From assembly GCF_045310525.1 (NCBI RefSeq), contig NZ_JBJHZY010000001.1, positions 1,674,001 through 1,738,000 on the forward strand: a DNA stretch of 64,000 nt, written 5' to 3'. The notes below the pieces were generated by a model, which made no database searches, had not been told where the DNA came from, and saw only the letters and a program-made list of their open reading frames with translations. Below, in pieces: positions 51,149-60,134 of this stretch. This stretch comes from Clostridium_AT radicumherbarum (GTDB lineage: Bacteria > Bacillota > Clostridia > Clostridiales > Clostridiaceae). Position 1 is the first letter of the stretch, and each line of letters starts with the position of its first letter. Position numbers and translations under genes: made by a program.

Positions 51149-51247
51149 AAAAAACCATAAGGGTGAAGGTCATGTTCTTAAATTAACTCGCATATTTATA
51201 ATATTTATAAGATATAAAATAGTAATTTTTCAGGAGGCAATAATATA

Positions 51248-51721
51248 ATGTTAGGTCATTTAGGCTTTTCCTATGTAGGATTCATATATTTATTGATGCT
51301 ATGGATTCCAAATGCCCTTTGGAGTAAGAGGAAGCCGGTAGACTATGATACTTCAAAGGAAAATAAACTTTTATTATTTCTTGAGCGTACTGGGCAGGTA
51401 TGCTGTACTTTAAGTATTCTTATTTTTGCCGATTTCAATATTAAAGCCCTTTCAGCATGGAGTTTATGGCTTATTTTATCAATTTTTCTAATGATTTTAT
51501 ATGAGATTTATTGGATTAGATATTTTACAAATGAACCAACAGTAGAAAACTTTTACCGAAGCTTTTGCGGAATTCCAGTACCTGGTGCCAGCCTTCCTGT
51601 TATAGCTTTTTTGCTTTTAGGAATTTATGATAAGGTAATTTGGCTAATTATATCTTCTATAATAATTGGTATAGGCCATATTGGTATACACCTTCAGCAT
51701 TTAAAAGCAATTAAGGATTAA
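51248..51721 (+). CDS. Polytopic membrane protein
   Basis: The 157-residue protein has about five spans (about 8-22, 47-62, 69-88, 117-133 and 135-150). A polar loop between spans three and four reads YRSFCGIPVPGASLP. CAGGAGG precedes the ATG. The family is not firmly recognised. It has its own short leader after the PadR gene, so co-regulation is possible but not shown. Confidence 0.65.
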   Translation: MLGHLGFSYVGFIYLLMLWIPNALWSKRKPVDYDTSKENKLLLFLERTGQVCCTLSILIFADFNIKALSAWSLWLILSIFLMILYEIYWIRYFTNEPTVENFYRSFCGIPVPGASLPVIAFLLLGIYDKVIWLIISSIIIGIGHIGIHLQHLKAIKD

Positions 51722-51841
51722 TTTGTATTTCTTATGGTTAATTATGATATTATAATAATGTAGTTTAAGTATTGATTATTAAGAAATATTTGTGAAATGA
51801 TTAGTTTAATTAATTTGTAAGGAATAGAGAGGTTATTGAAT

Positions 51842-52333
51842 ATGGATGATCAAAGCTTTAAAAAGTCCTGTTGAGGAAGTAAGCAGAACTCTACTAGTTC
51901 AGTAGAAGAAAATAATTTATGCCCTATATGTAATAGAAAAGGTATGAAAGTTAAAAATATTACTGTTAAACATTTAGTTAATGAGGAATTGGCTAAGGAA
52001 ATTAAAGCAGCTTCATATTTTATTTGCATGAATGAAGAATGTAATGTAGTCTATTTTAATTCAGAGTTAGATATAGACTATAACAAACAGCAGATAAAAG
52101 TCCCAATATGGTTTAAAAAAGACGCAAATCCCAAATATATATGTTACTGTAATCAAGTTACTGAAAATCAAATTATAAATGCTGTCTTAAAGGATGGAGC
52201 AAAAGATATAAAGGATATTGAAAGACTTACTGGAGCAATGAAGAATGGAAACTGTGAAATAAATAATCCCTTAGGTAAATGCTGCAGCCCAATTATACAA
52301 GAAACTATCAATAAAGCGTTGAAATTATTATAG
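51842..52333 (+). CDS. CopZ-like Fe-S/zinc protein with in-frame TGA; candidate selenoprotein
   Basis: The frame from ATG 51842 (AGAGAGG 9 bp upstream) reads ten codons to Ser-Cys, then TGA at 51872-51874, then stays open to TAA at 52331. The 163-residue product matches the N-terminal domain of Archaeoglobus CopZ: CPIC (about 28), CMNEECNVVYF, CYCNQVTENQI, and GNCEINNPLGKCCSP, which bind zinc and a [2Fe-2S] cluster. The TGA sits where relatives commonly have the second Cys of an N-terminal Cys-Cys, which suggests selenocysteine. A hairpin 16-31 bases after the TGA fits a bacterial SECIS element. Without selenocysteine insertion, translation could restart at ATG 51944 and lose the N-terminus. 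Confidence 0.72.
51890..51906 (+). promoter_or_regulatory. Candidate bacterial SECIS hairpin
   Basis: UCUACU pairs with AGUAGA around the loop AGUUC. The loop starts 21 bases after the TGA and has G in its second position, both within the limits described for bacterial SECIS elements. The stem is short, six base pairs, so this is suggestive only. Confidence 0.5.
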
Positions 52334-52373
52334 AAAGTAAAATTACACTTATAAGAAGAAAGCAGGGTTACAA

Positions 52374-52994
52374 ATGAGAAATATAATATTTGATATTGAC
52401 GGTACTTTATGGGACACCACTGAAGTTGTTGCTAAGGCCTGGAGTAGGGCGCTTAAAGAAATTGGGGGCACTTCTGCAATCATTACCTCTGAGGTTCTAA
52501 AAAAAGAGTTTGGGAAAACCATGGAAGTTATTGCTGATGATTTATTCTTTGATGCAGATAAGCATAAAAGGGAACAGTTAATGGAATTATGCTGCAAATA
52601 TGAAGAAGAAGCTATAAGTGAAGTTACAGATAATCTTTTATACCCTAAGGTAAAAGATACTATAATTAAGCTATCTAAGAAATACTGCTTGTTCATTGTT
52701 AGTAATTGTCAGTCAGGTTATATAGAGCTGTTCATGGAAAAGGCAGGAATAGAAGAGTATATTACTGATTATGAAAGCTATGGAAATACTGGAAGAGGCA
52801 AGGGTGAAAACATCAAACGTGTTTTAGAGAGAAATAGTTTAGAGGATGTTGTATATGTTGGTGACACTCAGGGAGATTATGAGGCAACAGTATTTGCTGA
52901 AATTCCATTTATATATGCAAAATATGGTTTTGGAAGTCCCGAGTCATGTTATTTAGCTATAAATAGCATAGATGAATTACTAAATTTTTCTTAA
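52374..52994 (+). CDS. HAD-superfamily phosphatase
   Basis: The 206-residue protein has HAD motif I FDIDGTLWDTT (nucleophile Asp8, acid Asp10), a helical cap (about 15-85), motif II IVSNCQSG, motif III Lys and motif IV VYVGDTQGDYEA. It resembles phosphoglycolate-phosphatase-type enzymes. Although sugar phosphorylase genes lie nearby, its motif I differs from beta-phosphoglucomutase, and a terminator separates it from them. It could act on a small sugar phosphate. Confidence 0.86.
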   Translation: MRNIIFDIDGTLWDTTEVVAKAWSRALKEIGGTSAIITSEVLKKEFGKTMEVIADDLFFDADKHKREQLMELCCKYEEEAISEVTDNLLYPKVKDTIIKLSKKYCLFIVSNCQSGYIELFMEKAGIEEYITDYESYGNTGRGKGENIKRVLERNSLEDVVYVGDTQGDYEATVFAEIPFIYAKYGFGSPESCYLAINSIDELLNFS

Positions 52995-53016
52995 TAAAGC
53001 TCAATAATATTAAAGG

Positions 53017-53052
53017 AAAAAAGCTTGGATAATTCGATATCCAAGCTTTTTT
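53017..53052 (+). terminator. Intrinsic terminator
   Basis: AAAAAAGCTTGGAT pairs with ATCCAAGCTTTTTT, followed by more T. It isolates the HAD gene from the LacI system. Confidence 0.92.
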
Positions 53053-53183
53053 TTGATGAAATACTGGACTATACTAGGAATTTTTTTACTATTATATTGA
53101 TTTATAAAAAGTTTTGATTTAGACTAATGATAAAATGTGAATATCTTACATAATAATTTGTCGGGGTTAGATGGAGGCTAAAC

Positions 53184-54203
53184 ATGGTCACTTTAAAAGA
53201 TATTGCTAAAGAAGCCAATGTAAGTGTTACTACAGTATCCAATGTTATACATGGCAACCACAAGAAGGTAGCAAAAGAGACAGTTGAGAAAATAAATGCA
53301 ATTATAGAAAGAGATAATTATGTTCCAAATATGACAGCGAGGTCATTGGTCAATAAGCTATCAAAAATTATTGGTGTAATTAATCATGTGGTAACTGAAA
53401 AAGGTGGCAACTTTATTTCAGACCCATTTCATAGCGTTATAATTGGTGGAATAGAACAAAAACTTCGGGAAAAAGGCTATTATTTGATGGTTAGAACTGT
53501 ATATAGTGAAGATGACTTATTTTCACTTCTAAATAACTGGAATTTAGATGGATTAATTTTAATTGGTTTAGTTCAAGACAAATTCTTTGAAAGGCTAATG
53601 AATGCAAATGTTCCTTTCGTGTTGATTGATAGCTATGTGGATAATGAAAAGGTATTGAATATTGGACTTGAGGATTGCAAAGGAGGTTATATGGCTACAA
53701 AATATCTAATAGATAAAGGCCATAGAGATATAGTTTTTGCATCACCTATTATGAAGAAAAGAGGAGTTGTGGAAGAACGTTTTAAAGGATACAAAATGGC
53801 ACTTAAAGAAGCGAAGATTCCCTTTAAAACTAAAAATGTTTATCAACAAGAAATTACTATTACAGAGGGAATAGAATTAGGACATAAATTAAGCCTTAGA
53901 TCCGATGTTTCTGCTATATTTGCAACTGCTGATATATTTGCTGCTGGTATTATTTCGGGCCTTAATGAAAAAGGAAAGAGAGTGCCAGATGATTTTTCAG
54001 TGGTAGGCTTTGATGACATATATATTAGTTCACTTACAGCACCTAGGTTAACCACAATACATCAGAACGCTCAAAAAAAAGGGTTGGTTGCCGCTGAAGT
54101 CTTAATTAATTCTATTGATGGTGTCTCAATTAATGACCATAAAATAATACTACCTGTTTCCTTAGTAGAAAGGAATAGTGTAAAAGATTTAAATCATAAA
54201 TAA
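53184..54203 (+). CDS. LacI-family transcriptional repressor
   Basis: The 339-residue protein has the LacI headpiece (about 1-55: TLKDIAKEANVSVTTVSNVI) and a periplasmic-binding-protein-like sensor domain (about 60-335, with DGLILIG and VVGFDDIYISS). It should repress the sugar operon that follows until a sugar or sugar phosphate binds. Its sites are the palindromes at 54328 and 54366. GATGGAGG precedes the ATG. A hairpin terminator lies after its stop. Confidence 0.93.
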   Translation: MVTLKDIAKEANVSVTTVSNVIHGNHKKVAKETVEKINAIIERDNYVPNMTARSLVNKLSKIIGVINHVVTEKGGNFISDPFHSVIIGGIEQKLREKGYYLMVRTVYSEDDLFSLLNNWNLDGLILIGLVQDKFFERLMNANVPFVLIDSYVDNEKVLNIGLEDCKGGYMATKYLIDKGHRDIVFASPIMKKRGVVEERFKGYKMALKEAKIPFKTKNVYQQEITITEGIELGHKLSLRSDVSAIFATADIFAAGIISGLNEKGKRVPDDFSVVGFDDIYISSLTAPRLTTIHQNAQKKGLVAAEVLINSIDGVSINDHKIILPVSLVERNSVKDLNHK

Positions 54204-54218
54204 GAAAAACTCATTTAT

Positions 54219-54258
54219 AAAGCTAAACATATATTTTTCAAATAGATGTTTAGCTTTT
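54219..54258 (+). terminator. Intrinsic terminator
   Basis: AAAGCTAAACAT pairs with ATGTTTAGCTTT around a 15-base loop. The T run is short, so readthrough is possible. Confidence 0.72.
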
Positions 54259-54292
54259 AGAATTAATTGTAAAAAAATAAATAAAACTATAT

Positions 54293-54378
54293 TGACAAGT
54301 TATGTGAAAACGTTTATAGTTATATTAAGGTTTAACGTTAAACCTATATATTTTTTCTGCTTCATTTTAACGTTAAAC
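54293..54378 (+). promoter_or_regulatory. Sugar-operon promoter with two LacI operators
   Basis: TTGACA at 54293-54298 and TATAGT at 54315-54320 are 16 bp apart. The perfect palindrome AGGTTTAACGTTAAACCT lies at 54328-54345, directly after the -10, and a second site TTTAACGTTAAA at 54366-54377. The 38-bp (about 3.6 turns) spacing is measured centre to centre and is suited to a LacI-type dimer on each site. Confidence 0.88.
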
Positions 54379-54408
54379 TACAATATGATTTATTAAGGGG
54401 GAAAATAA

Positions 54409-55818
54409 ATGAAGAAGAACATCCAAAAAATTATTTCCATGGGACTTATGTTATCCTTGCTTGGTTTTACTGGATGTACAAAGAACAATGCTACACCAGC
54501 TAATACAACTACAAAAAGTGAAGTAACAGTTAAACTTGGTATTTGGCCACAGGATGGATTAACCGATCAGATTGAACAACACAAAAAATGGGCAGCAGCT
54601 ATTCTAGCTAGTGACAATGTAAAAATTGTACCTTCATATTATAAGTATGCTACAGATAGTTTTGTATCTATGGCGACAGCAGGAAATGCTCCTACATTAT
54701 TTGATACATGGTATACAGAACCCCAGAAGCTAATTGAAGCAGGATTTGTTAAAGATATTACTCCAGAATTAAAGGAGCTTGGCTGGGATACAAAAATGAA
54801 TCCAGATGTAAAGAATTTACTTTCCAAGGATGGGAAAATATATGGTTTACCACGTGATGGATATGCAGAAGGATTAATGATAAATAAAAAACTATTTGCA
54901 GATGCAGGTTTAGTTGATGCTAATGGTATTCCTAAATATCCAAAAACATGGGATGAGCTTGCACAAGATGCTAAAATTATAAAGGATAAAACTGGACATG
55001 CAGGAATAGATATTTTAGCTAAAGATGCTGCTGGTGGATGGCTTTTCACAAATATAGGTTGGGATTTTGGAGCTCAGTTTGAAGTGCAAAAAGATGGTAA
55101 ATGGGTTGCACAACTTAATTCAAAAGAAGCTATAGCAGCAATGCAATATGTAAAAGACTTAAAATGGAAATATGATGTTTTAACTGCAGATCCAACTAAT
55201 GAAGATTGGGCATCAGGATATAAAGCTATCGCAACTGAAGATGCTGCAATGTATATAGCATCACCTGACTCTGCAGATCAGTTAGCACTAAATAAGATGG
55301 ATATTAATAATCTTGCAATGGCACCATTACCTGCAGGACCTGCTGGACAATACTCATTAGGTGGTGGAACACCTTATATGTTCTCTGCAAATGCTACTCA
55401 TGAACAAGTAGTAGCAGGACTTAAATATCTTGTACTTATGGGAAAAGCACCTGTAGTTACAACTGATTCTATTAATGGTTTAGAAGCAGATGCAAAAGCA
55501 AGAGTTGCAAAAGGAGTACCTATACTTCCTTCATTCCCAGCATGGTCTGGAGCAACAGACTACTTAAAAGCTCAAGCAGATGCTCAACAGAAATATAAAA
55601 ATGTTGATATGAAATTTTTTAATGACTATTATGACATATTAAAGAAACCTGGTAATTTACACCTTGAAGAACCACAAGTTACTCAAGATTTGTATAAAGA
55701 ATTAACTAATGTACTTCAAGCTGTTATTACTAATAAAAATTCAGATGTTACTAAATTAATGAACACTGCCAATACAAACGTTCAAGCTCTTTTAGATAAT
55801 GGACCAAATAAAAAGTAA
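54409..55818 (+). CDS. Sugar ABC transporter solute-binding lipoprotein
   Basis: The 469-residue protein has a signal peptide ending in the lipobox FTGC and a family 1 extracellular binding-protein fold (about 40-460). Typical parts are VKLGIWPQDG, FDTWYTEPQKLIEAG, YGLPRDGYAEGLMINKKLF and a late AMYIASPDSADQ. It captures an oligosaccharide outside the cell for the permeases that follow. GGGGG precedes the ATG. A hairpin after its stop probably makes it more abundant than the permeases. Confidence 0.92.
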   Translation: MKKNIQKIISMGLMLSLLGFTGCTKNNATPANTTTKSEVTVKLGIWPQDGLTDQIEQHKKWAAAILASDNVKIVPSYYKYATDSFVSMATAGNAPTLFDTWYTEPQKLIEAGFVKDITPELKELGWDTKMNPDVKNLLSKDGKIYGLPRDGYAEGLMINKKLFADAGLVDANGIPKYPKTWDELAQDAKIIKDKTGHAGIDILAKDAAGGWLFTNIGWDFGAQFEVQKDGKWVAQLNSKEAIAAMQYVKDLKWKYDVLTADPTNEDWASGYKAIATEDAAMYIASPDSADQLALNKMDINNLAMAPLPAGPAGQYSLGGGTPYMFSANATHEQVVAGLKYLVLMGKAPVVTTDSINGLEADAKARVAKGVPILPSFPAWSGATDYLKAQADAQQKYKNVDMKFFNDYYDILKKPGNLHLEEPQVTQDLYKELTNVLQAVITNKNSDVTKLMNTANTNVQALLDNGPNKK

Positions 55819-55850
55819 AATATATTCAGTAAAATAATATTATTGTTATG

Positions 55851-55910
55851 GCATGTTCTTTGCAATTGTAGAAACCTTTTTTTTGTTGCAAGGAACATGC
55901 ATAATTTTTT
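55851..55910 (+). terminator. Leaky terminator/processing hairpin inside the operon
   Basis: GCATGTTCTTTGCAA pairs with TTGCAAGGAACATGC (two G-U pairs), followed by ATAATTTTTTT. Between the binding-protein gene and the first permease this is a classic way to lower permease expression while leaving the operon intact. Confidence 0.82.
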
Positions 55911-55941
55911 TAAAAGTTATAAGTGCAGAAGGGGGATTAAA

Positions 55942-56850
55942 ATGCTTCAAGTAAAAGAAAAGCCAATAAAGAATAAATCATTAAATTTATTAAAAAATGA
56001 TATATCTGGATGGTTGATCATGATTCCTGCTATTATTTTATTTATGTTCTTTGTATGGGAACCATTAATTGAGAATATCAGACTTTCATTCTATAGTGCT
56101 AAAGGTATTAGGACTGTAGACTTTGTTGGTTTTAAGAATTATGTAGATGTGTTCAAAGATCCCGCATTTGTTCCAGCTATAAAAAATACAATTTCCTACA
56201 CTGGTTGGTCTTTAGTGTTAGGGTTTTTGGTACCTATAATTATGGCAATATTAATTAATGAAATGGTTCATGCTAAAGGATTCTTTAGAATTGGAACTTA
56301 TTTTCCTAATGTTGTTCCTGGCCTTGCTACTGTTTTAATGTGGGGACTTATTTTTAGGCCTGGTAATACAGGGATACTAAATATAATTTTGAGCCAAGTG
56401 GGTATAGGTCCCCAAATATGGTTAAATGATCCAAAGCTTACTATACCGTTAATAGTAGTAACTATGACTTGGAAGAGTGCAGGTGCAACGGCTCTCATAT
56501 ATTTAGCTGCTTTCCAAGGTATAAATCCAGAATTATATGAGGCTGCAATTATTGATGGTGCAAGTATATGGGATAGGGTCAAAAATGTAACTATACCAAA
56601 TATGCGAAATTTAGGACGAACACTTTTAATATTACAGATTGTTGCTGTTTTCCAAGTTCTGTATGAACCCATGGTAATGAAAAATGGTGGGCCCAACAAT
56701 GCATCTATTTCAATTATGGAACTAGTTTATAACTTAGCATTTGGGAAATTTGATTTTCCAAAGGCTTCAGCCATTGGCGTTCTTATGAGTTTATTCTTAA
56801 TATCAATAACACTTATTTATAATAAATTTATTAAAGTACAGGATATGTAG
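55942..56850 (+). CDS. Sugar ABC transporter permease (MalF/UgpA type)
   Basis: The 302-residue membrane protein has about six spans and the inner-membrane EAA motif EAAIIDGASIWDRVKNVTIP near residue 200, which docks the ATPase. ATG at 55942 is chosen because GAAGGGGG lies just upstream; the longer frame from 55843 would start inside the hairpin. The shared ATPase (MsmX-type) must be encoded elsewhere, as it often is in Firmicutes. Confidence 0.92.
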   Translation: MLQVKEKPIKNKSLNLLKNDISGWLIMIPAIILFMFFVWEPLIENIRLSFYSAKGIRTVDFVGFKNYVDVFKDPAFVPAIKNTISYTGWSLVLGFLVPIIMAILINEMVHAKGFFRIGTYFPNVVPGLATVLMWGLIFRPGNTGILNIILSQVGIGPQIWLNDPKLTIPLIVVTMTWKSAGATALIYLAAFQGINPELYEAAIIDGASIWDRVKNVTIPNMRNLGRTLLILQIVAVFQVLYEPMVMKNGGPNNASISIMELVYNLAFGKFDFPKASAIGVLMSLFLISITLIYNKFIKVQDM

Positions 56851-56866
56851 AAAGGAGTGAGCTATT

Positions 56867-57739
56867 TTGTCTAAGTTTTTCCTTAAAGAAAATGGTATTA
56901 TTACTCAATCAGATTTAAAGAGAACCAGAGTAAAAATCCTTTACTTTGTTATGTTTATTACTTGTATACTTATTACATTGTTTTCAATTGCTCCTCCTAT
57001 TTGGCTTTTTCTTCAAAGTTTTAAAGATATAAAGGAATTTACCTTAACGCAATCCATACTTCCAAAAACCTTTGATTTTAGCAAGTTTGTAGGGACCTGG
57101 AATGAACTTAAGTTTTATAAGTATTATATTAATTCATTTTATTCAGTTACAGGTTCAATAATTTGTGCTGTAGTTTTTAATGGACTCTTAGCATACTCAA
57201 TATCTATTATTAAACCTAAAGGAAGCAAGTTTGTCTATACACTTGTAATCTCGAGCTTGATGATTCCGGCAACTACAAGTATTGTTCCGTTATTCGTAAA
57301 TATTAGCAAGCTGCATCTTAATGGATCATTCATTCCACTATGGCTTTCAGTTGGAGCTAATGCTTTCTATGTGGTTTTATTTAAGGAATTTTTTGATACT
57401 CTTCCCAAATCCGTTATAGAGGCTGCAAGAATAGATGGCTGTAGTAATGTGGGTATTTTCTTTAAAATTATAATGCCATTAAGCAAGCCAATTACAATGG
57501 TAATAGTCATGTATGCACTAAATGCTGCTTGGTCAGACTTTTTACTACCAAGTCTTTTATTGAATAATACAGGACTTGAAACTGTTATGGTTCGATTATT
57601 TCAATTTAAAGATGCAATGGGATCACAGGTTGATATGCTAAGAGCTATTGTGTTTGCAATGATTCCACCAATTATTTTATTTACTATCTTTCAAAAACAG
57701 ATTACTCAAGGCATTACTCATTCTGGAATTAAGGGTTAA
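56867..57739 (+). CDS. Sugar ABC transporter permease (MalG type)
   Basis: The 290-residue partner of the upstream permease has about six spans and the EAA motif EAARIDGCSNVGIFFKIIMP near residue 190. TTG at 56867 follows AAAGGAGTG. No ATP-binding subunit is in the operon, so a general sugar ATPase is presumed. Confidence 0.92.
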   Translation: MSKFFLKENGIITQSDLKRTRVKILYFVMFITCILITLFSIAPPIWLFLQSFKDIKEFTLTQSILPKTFDFSKFVGTWNELKFYKYYINSFYSVTGSIICAVVFNGLLAYSISIIKPKGSKFVYTLVISSLMIPATTSIVPLFVNISKLHLNGSFIPLWLSVGANAFYVVLFKEFFDTLPKSVIEAARIDGCSNVGIFFKIIMPLSKPITMVIVMYALNAAWSDFLLPSLLLNNTGLETVMVRLFQFKDAMGSQVDMLRAIVFAMIPPIILFTIFQKQITQGITHSGIKG

Positions 57740-57827
57740 AAGGAAATTTATTAGCCTGTTAAGTAGATAAAGAAGCAGTAGAAATTATAAGCAACATATT
57801 TAACTTTATAATAAGGCGGGGGTTACT

Positions 57828-60134
57828 ATGGCAAAAATAGCAGATATATATTATAAACTTGATCCATGGAAAATTATAGAGGAGGGTTTTGATTCAAATC
57901 GAAATATGGTCTCAGAATCCATATTCTCTCTAGGAAATGAATACATGGGCGTAAGAGGATATTTCGAAGAAGGTTGCTCCTGTAACAGTCTTTTAGGGAG
58001 CTATTTTAATGGAGTATATGAGTTTTCTAAGGATGTAAATAAGACAGCCTATAAGGGTATTATAGACCATACTCATTTCATGGTGAACTCAGTTGATTGG
58101 CTTTATACAAGAATAAAACTTGACGAGGAACTTTTAGATTTAGGAACTGTAGAATTTAAGGATTTTAAAAGAGTATTGGATTTAAAGGAAGGTACTTTAA
58201 CAAGGCAGTTTATCTGGAATACAAAAGGTGGAAAGACCTTAAAGGTAAGGTTTTTAAGATTTTTAAATATGGATAAAACCAATGAGGGCTTTCAGAGAAT
58301 TGAGTTTGAACCAATAAATTTCACAGGAAATATTAAACTTATAATGGCATTGGATTTTGGAATTATTCATGCAGCTAGAGAAAAAAATTACTGGAACATT
58401 GTAAAAAAAGATTTTAGAGAGGATATAGCTGCTATTATAGGTGAAACCTTGACTTCAAATCAAAGGGTTTACTCAGGTTTTAAGCTTATATCTGATTGCA
58501 TAATAGAAAAAAGTGCTTATGTTAAAGATAAGCTCATTGGCTATGAGGTTACAGTTAACCTTATTAAGGGAGAAATAAGTAAAATTGATAAGCTGGTATC
58601 TAATCTAGTAGTGAAGGACACTTTCATGGATGCTGAACATATTTGGAGTAATGGGACTAGCTTAGTTAAAAAACAGGAAGAAAAGGGCTTTGAAGCTGTC
58701 CTTACAGATAGTACAGCACTTTGGAACAATATCTGGAACAGGTTTGACATACAAATTGATGGTGATGATAAAAATCAGCAAGGTATAAGATTTTGTATAT
58801 TCCAAATGCAGCAAACCTATCACGGACAAGATCCTAACAATAATATAGGAGCTAAGGGGTTAACTGGGGAAGCTTATAATGGGCATGCCTTTTGGGATAC
58901 TGAAACCTACTGTCTTCCCTTTTTCCTATTCAATAATTTAAAGGCTGCTAAAAATCTATTGGAATTCAGGTATAATAATCTAAATAAGGCAATGGAAAGG
59001 GCAAGGATGCTGGACTGCAGCGGGGCATGCTATCCTATAGCTACCTTAAATGGAGAAGAGGCCTGCGACCTATGGCAGCATGCAAGTCTCCAGTTCCAGC
59101 CAAGTACGGGAGTAGCCTATGGCATCTGGCACTATGTCCAACTAAGCTATGACAAGGAATTTTTATATACCCACGGAGCTGAAATGCTTATTCAAATAAG
59201 CAGATTTTTGAGGTCGCGAGGTGCCTGGAACCAGTTAACAAATAAATTTGGATTTTATGCTGTAATGGGTCCAGACGAGTTCCATATGATGGTTAATAAC
59301 AACTGTTATACAAATTATATGGCTAAAAAGACCTTTGAATATACAATAGATGTACTTAAGGAAATGAAGACTAATTCAAGGCAAAGCTATGATATGCTTC
59401 AAAAAAAGGTTAATTTCACTGAAGAAGAGCTTCAAGATCTTAATAATTGCGCAGAGAATATGGATATTCTATACAATGAGGAAACCAAGATTTATGAGCA
59501 GCATGAAGGATACTTTAGTTTGCCTCATATTGAAGTAGATGATATTGACATAGAGGATTTTCCACTATATAGTAATTGGTCCTATGACAGGATATACAGA
59601 AGCGATATGATAAAGCAGCCTGATGTTTTAATGTTAATGTTCCTATATAATCAGGAATTTAGCTCTGAAGTTAAGGAGGCTAACTATGAATACTATGAAA
59701 CCAGATGTATTCATGAATCCTCACTATCACCTTCCATACATTCAGTACTTGCAGCAGAACTTAAAAAGCACGAAGAGGCACTTAATTTCTTTGGCTTTGC
59801 AACTCGCATGGATTTAGATAACTACAATAGAAATACAAGGGAAGGACTCCATACTACAAGTCTTGCAGGAGCTTGGGTAAACATTGTCTATGGTTTTGGA
59901 GGTATGAGAAGTGATGGAGAAATTTTAAAGTTTTATCCTTCAATACCTAAGATATGGAACAGCTATAGCTTTAGAGTGGTCTATAAGGAAGCAATACTTT
60001 TAATAAAAGTTGAAAAGGATAAACTTAATTTCAAAACCCTAAACGGAAAATCTGTTGAGGTTTCCATTTATGATGAAAAATATGCAATTCACCCTGAAGG
60101 TATAAATATACCATTTCCTGGGGGCTCAAGATGA
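57828..60134 (+). CDS. GH65 glycoside phosphorylase
   Basis: The 768-residue cytoplasmic enzyme belongs to glycoside hydrolase family 65, whose members split alpha-linked disaccharides with phosphate to give beta-glucose 1-phosphate. It has the family order: an N-terminal beta sandwich, the GLTGEAYNGHAFWDTETY segment, the catalytic acid Glu484 in GPDEFH, and IHESSLSPSIHSVLA near the phosphate site. Maltose, trehalose, kojibiose, nigerose and other specificities exist and cannot be told apart by eye. It overlaps the next GH65 gene by 4 bp. Confidence 0.93.
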   Translation: MAKIADIYYKLDPWKIIEEGFDSNRNMVSESIFSLGNEYMGVRGYFEEGCSCNSLLGSYFNGVYEFSKDVNKTAYKGIIDHTHFMVNSVDWLYTRIKLDEELLDLGTVEFKDFKRVLDLKEGTLTRQFIWNTKGGKTLKVRFLRFLNMDKTNEGFQRIEFEPINFTGNIKLIMALDFGIIHAAREKNYWNIVKKDFREDIAAIIGETLTSNQRVYSGFKLISDCIIEKSAYVKDKLIGYEVTVNLIKGEISKIDKLVSNLVVKDTFMDAEHIWSNGTSLVKKQEEKGFEAVLTDSTALWNNIWNRFDIQIDGDDKNQQGIRFCIFQMQQTYHGQDPNNNIGAKGLTGEAYNGHAFWDTETYCLPFFLFNNLKAAKNLLEFRYNNLNKAMERARMLDCSGACYPIATLNGEEACDLWQHASLQFQPSTGVAYGIWHYVQLSYDKEFLYTHGAEMLIQISRFLRSRGAWNQLTNKFGFYAVMGPDEFHMMVNNNCYTNYMAKKTFEYTIDVLKEMKTNSRQSYDMLQKKVNFTEEELQDLNNCAENMDILYNEETKIYEQHEGYFSLPHIEVDDIDIEDFPLYSNWSYDRIYRSDMIKQPDVLMLMFLYNQEFSSEVKEANYEYYETRCIHESSLSPSIHSVLAAELKKHEEALNFFGFATRMDLDNYNRNTREGLHTTSLAGAWVNIVYGFGGMRSDGEILKFYPSIPKIWNSYSFRVVYKEAILLIKVEKDKLNFKTLNGKSVEVSIYDEKYAIHPEGINIPFPGGSR

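Noticed and set aside
55843..55941. Upstream extension of the first sugar permease
   Set aside because: It reads through the internal hairpin, and the real ribosome binding site lies at 55928-55935.
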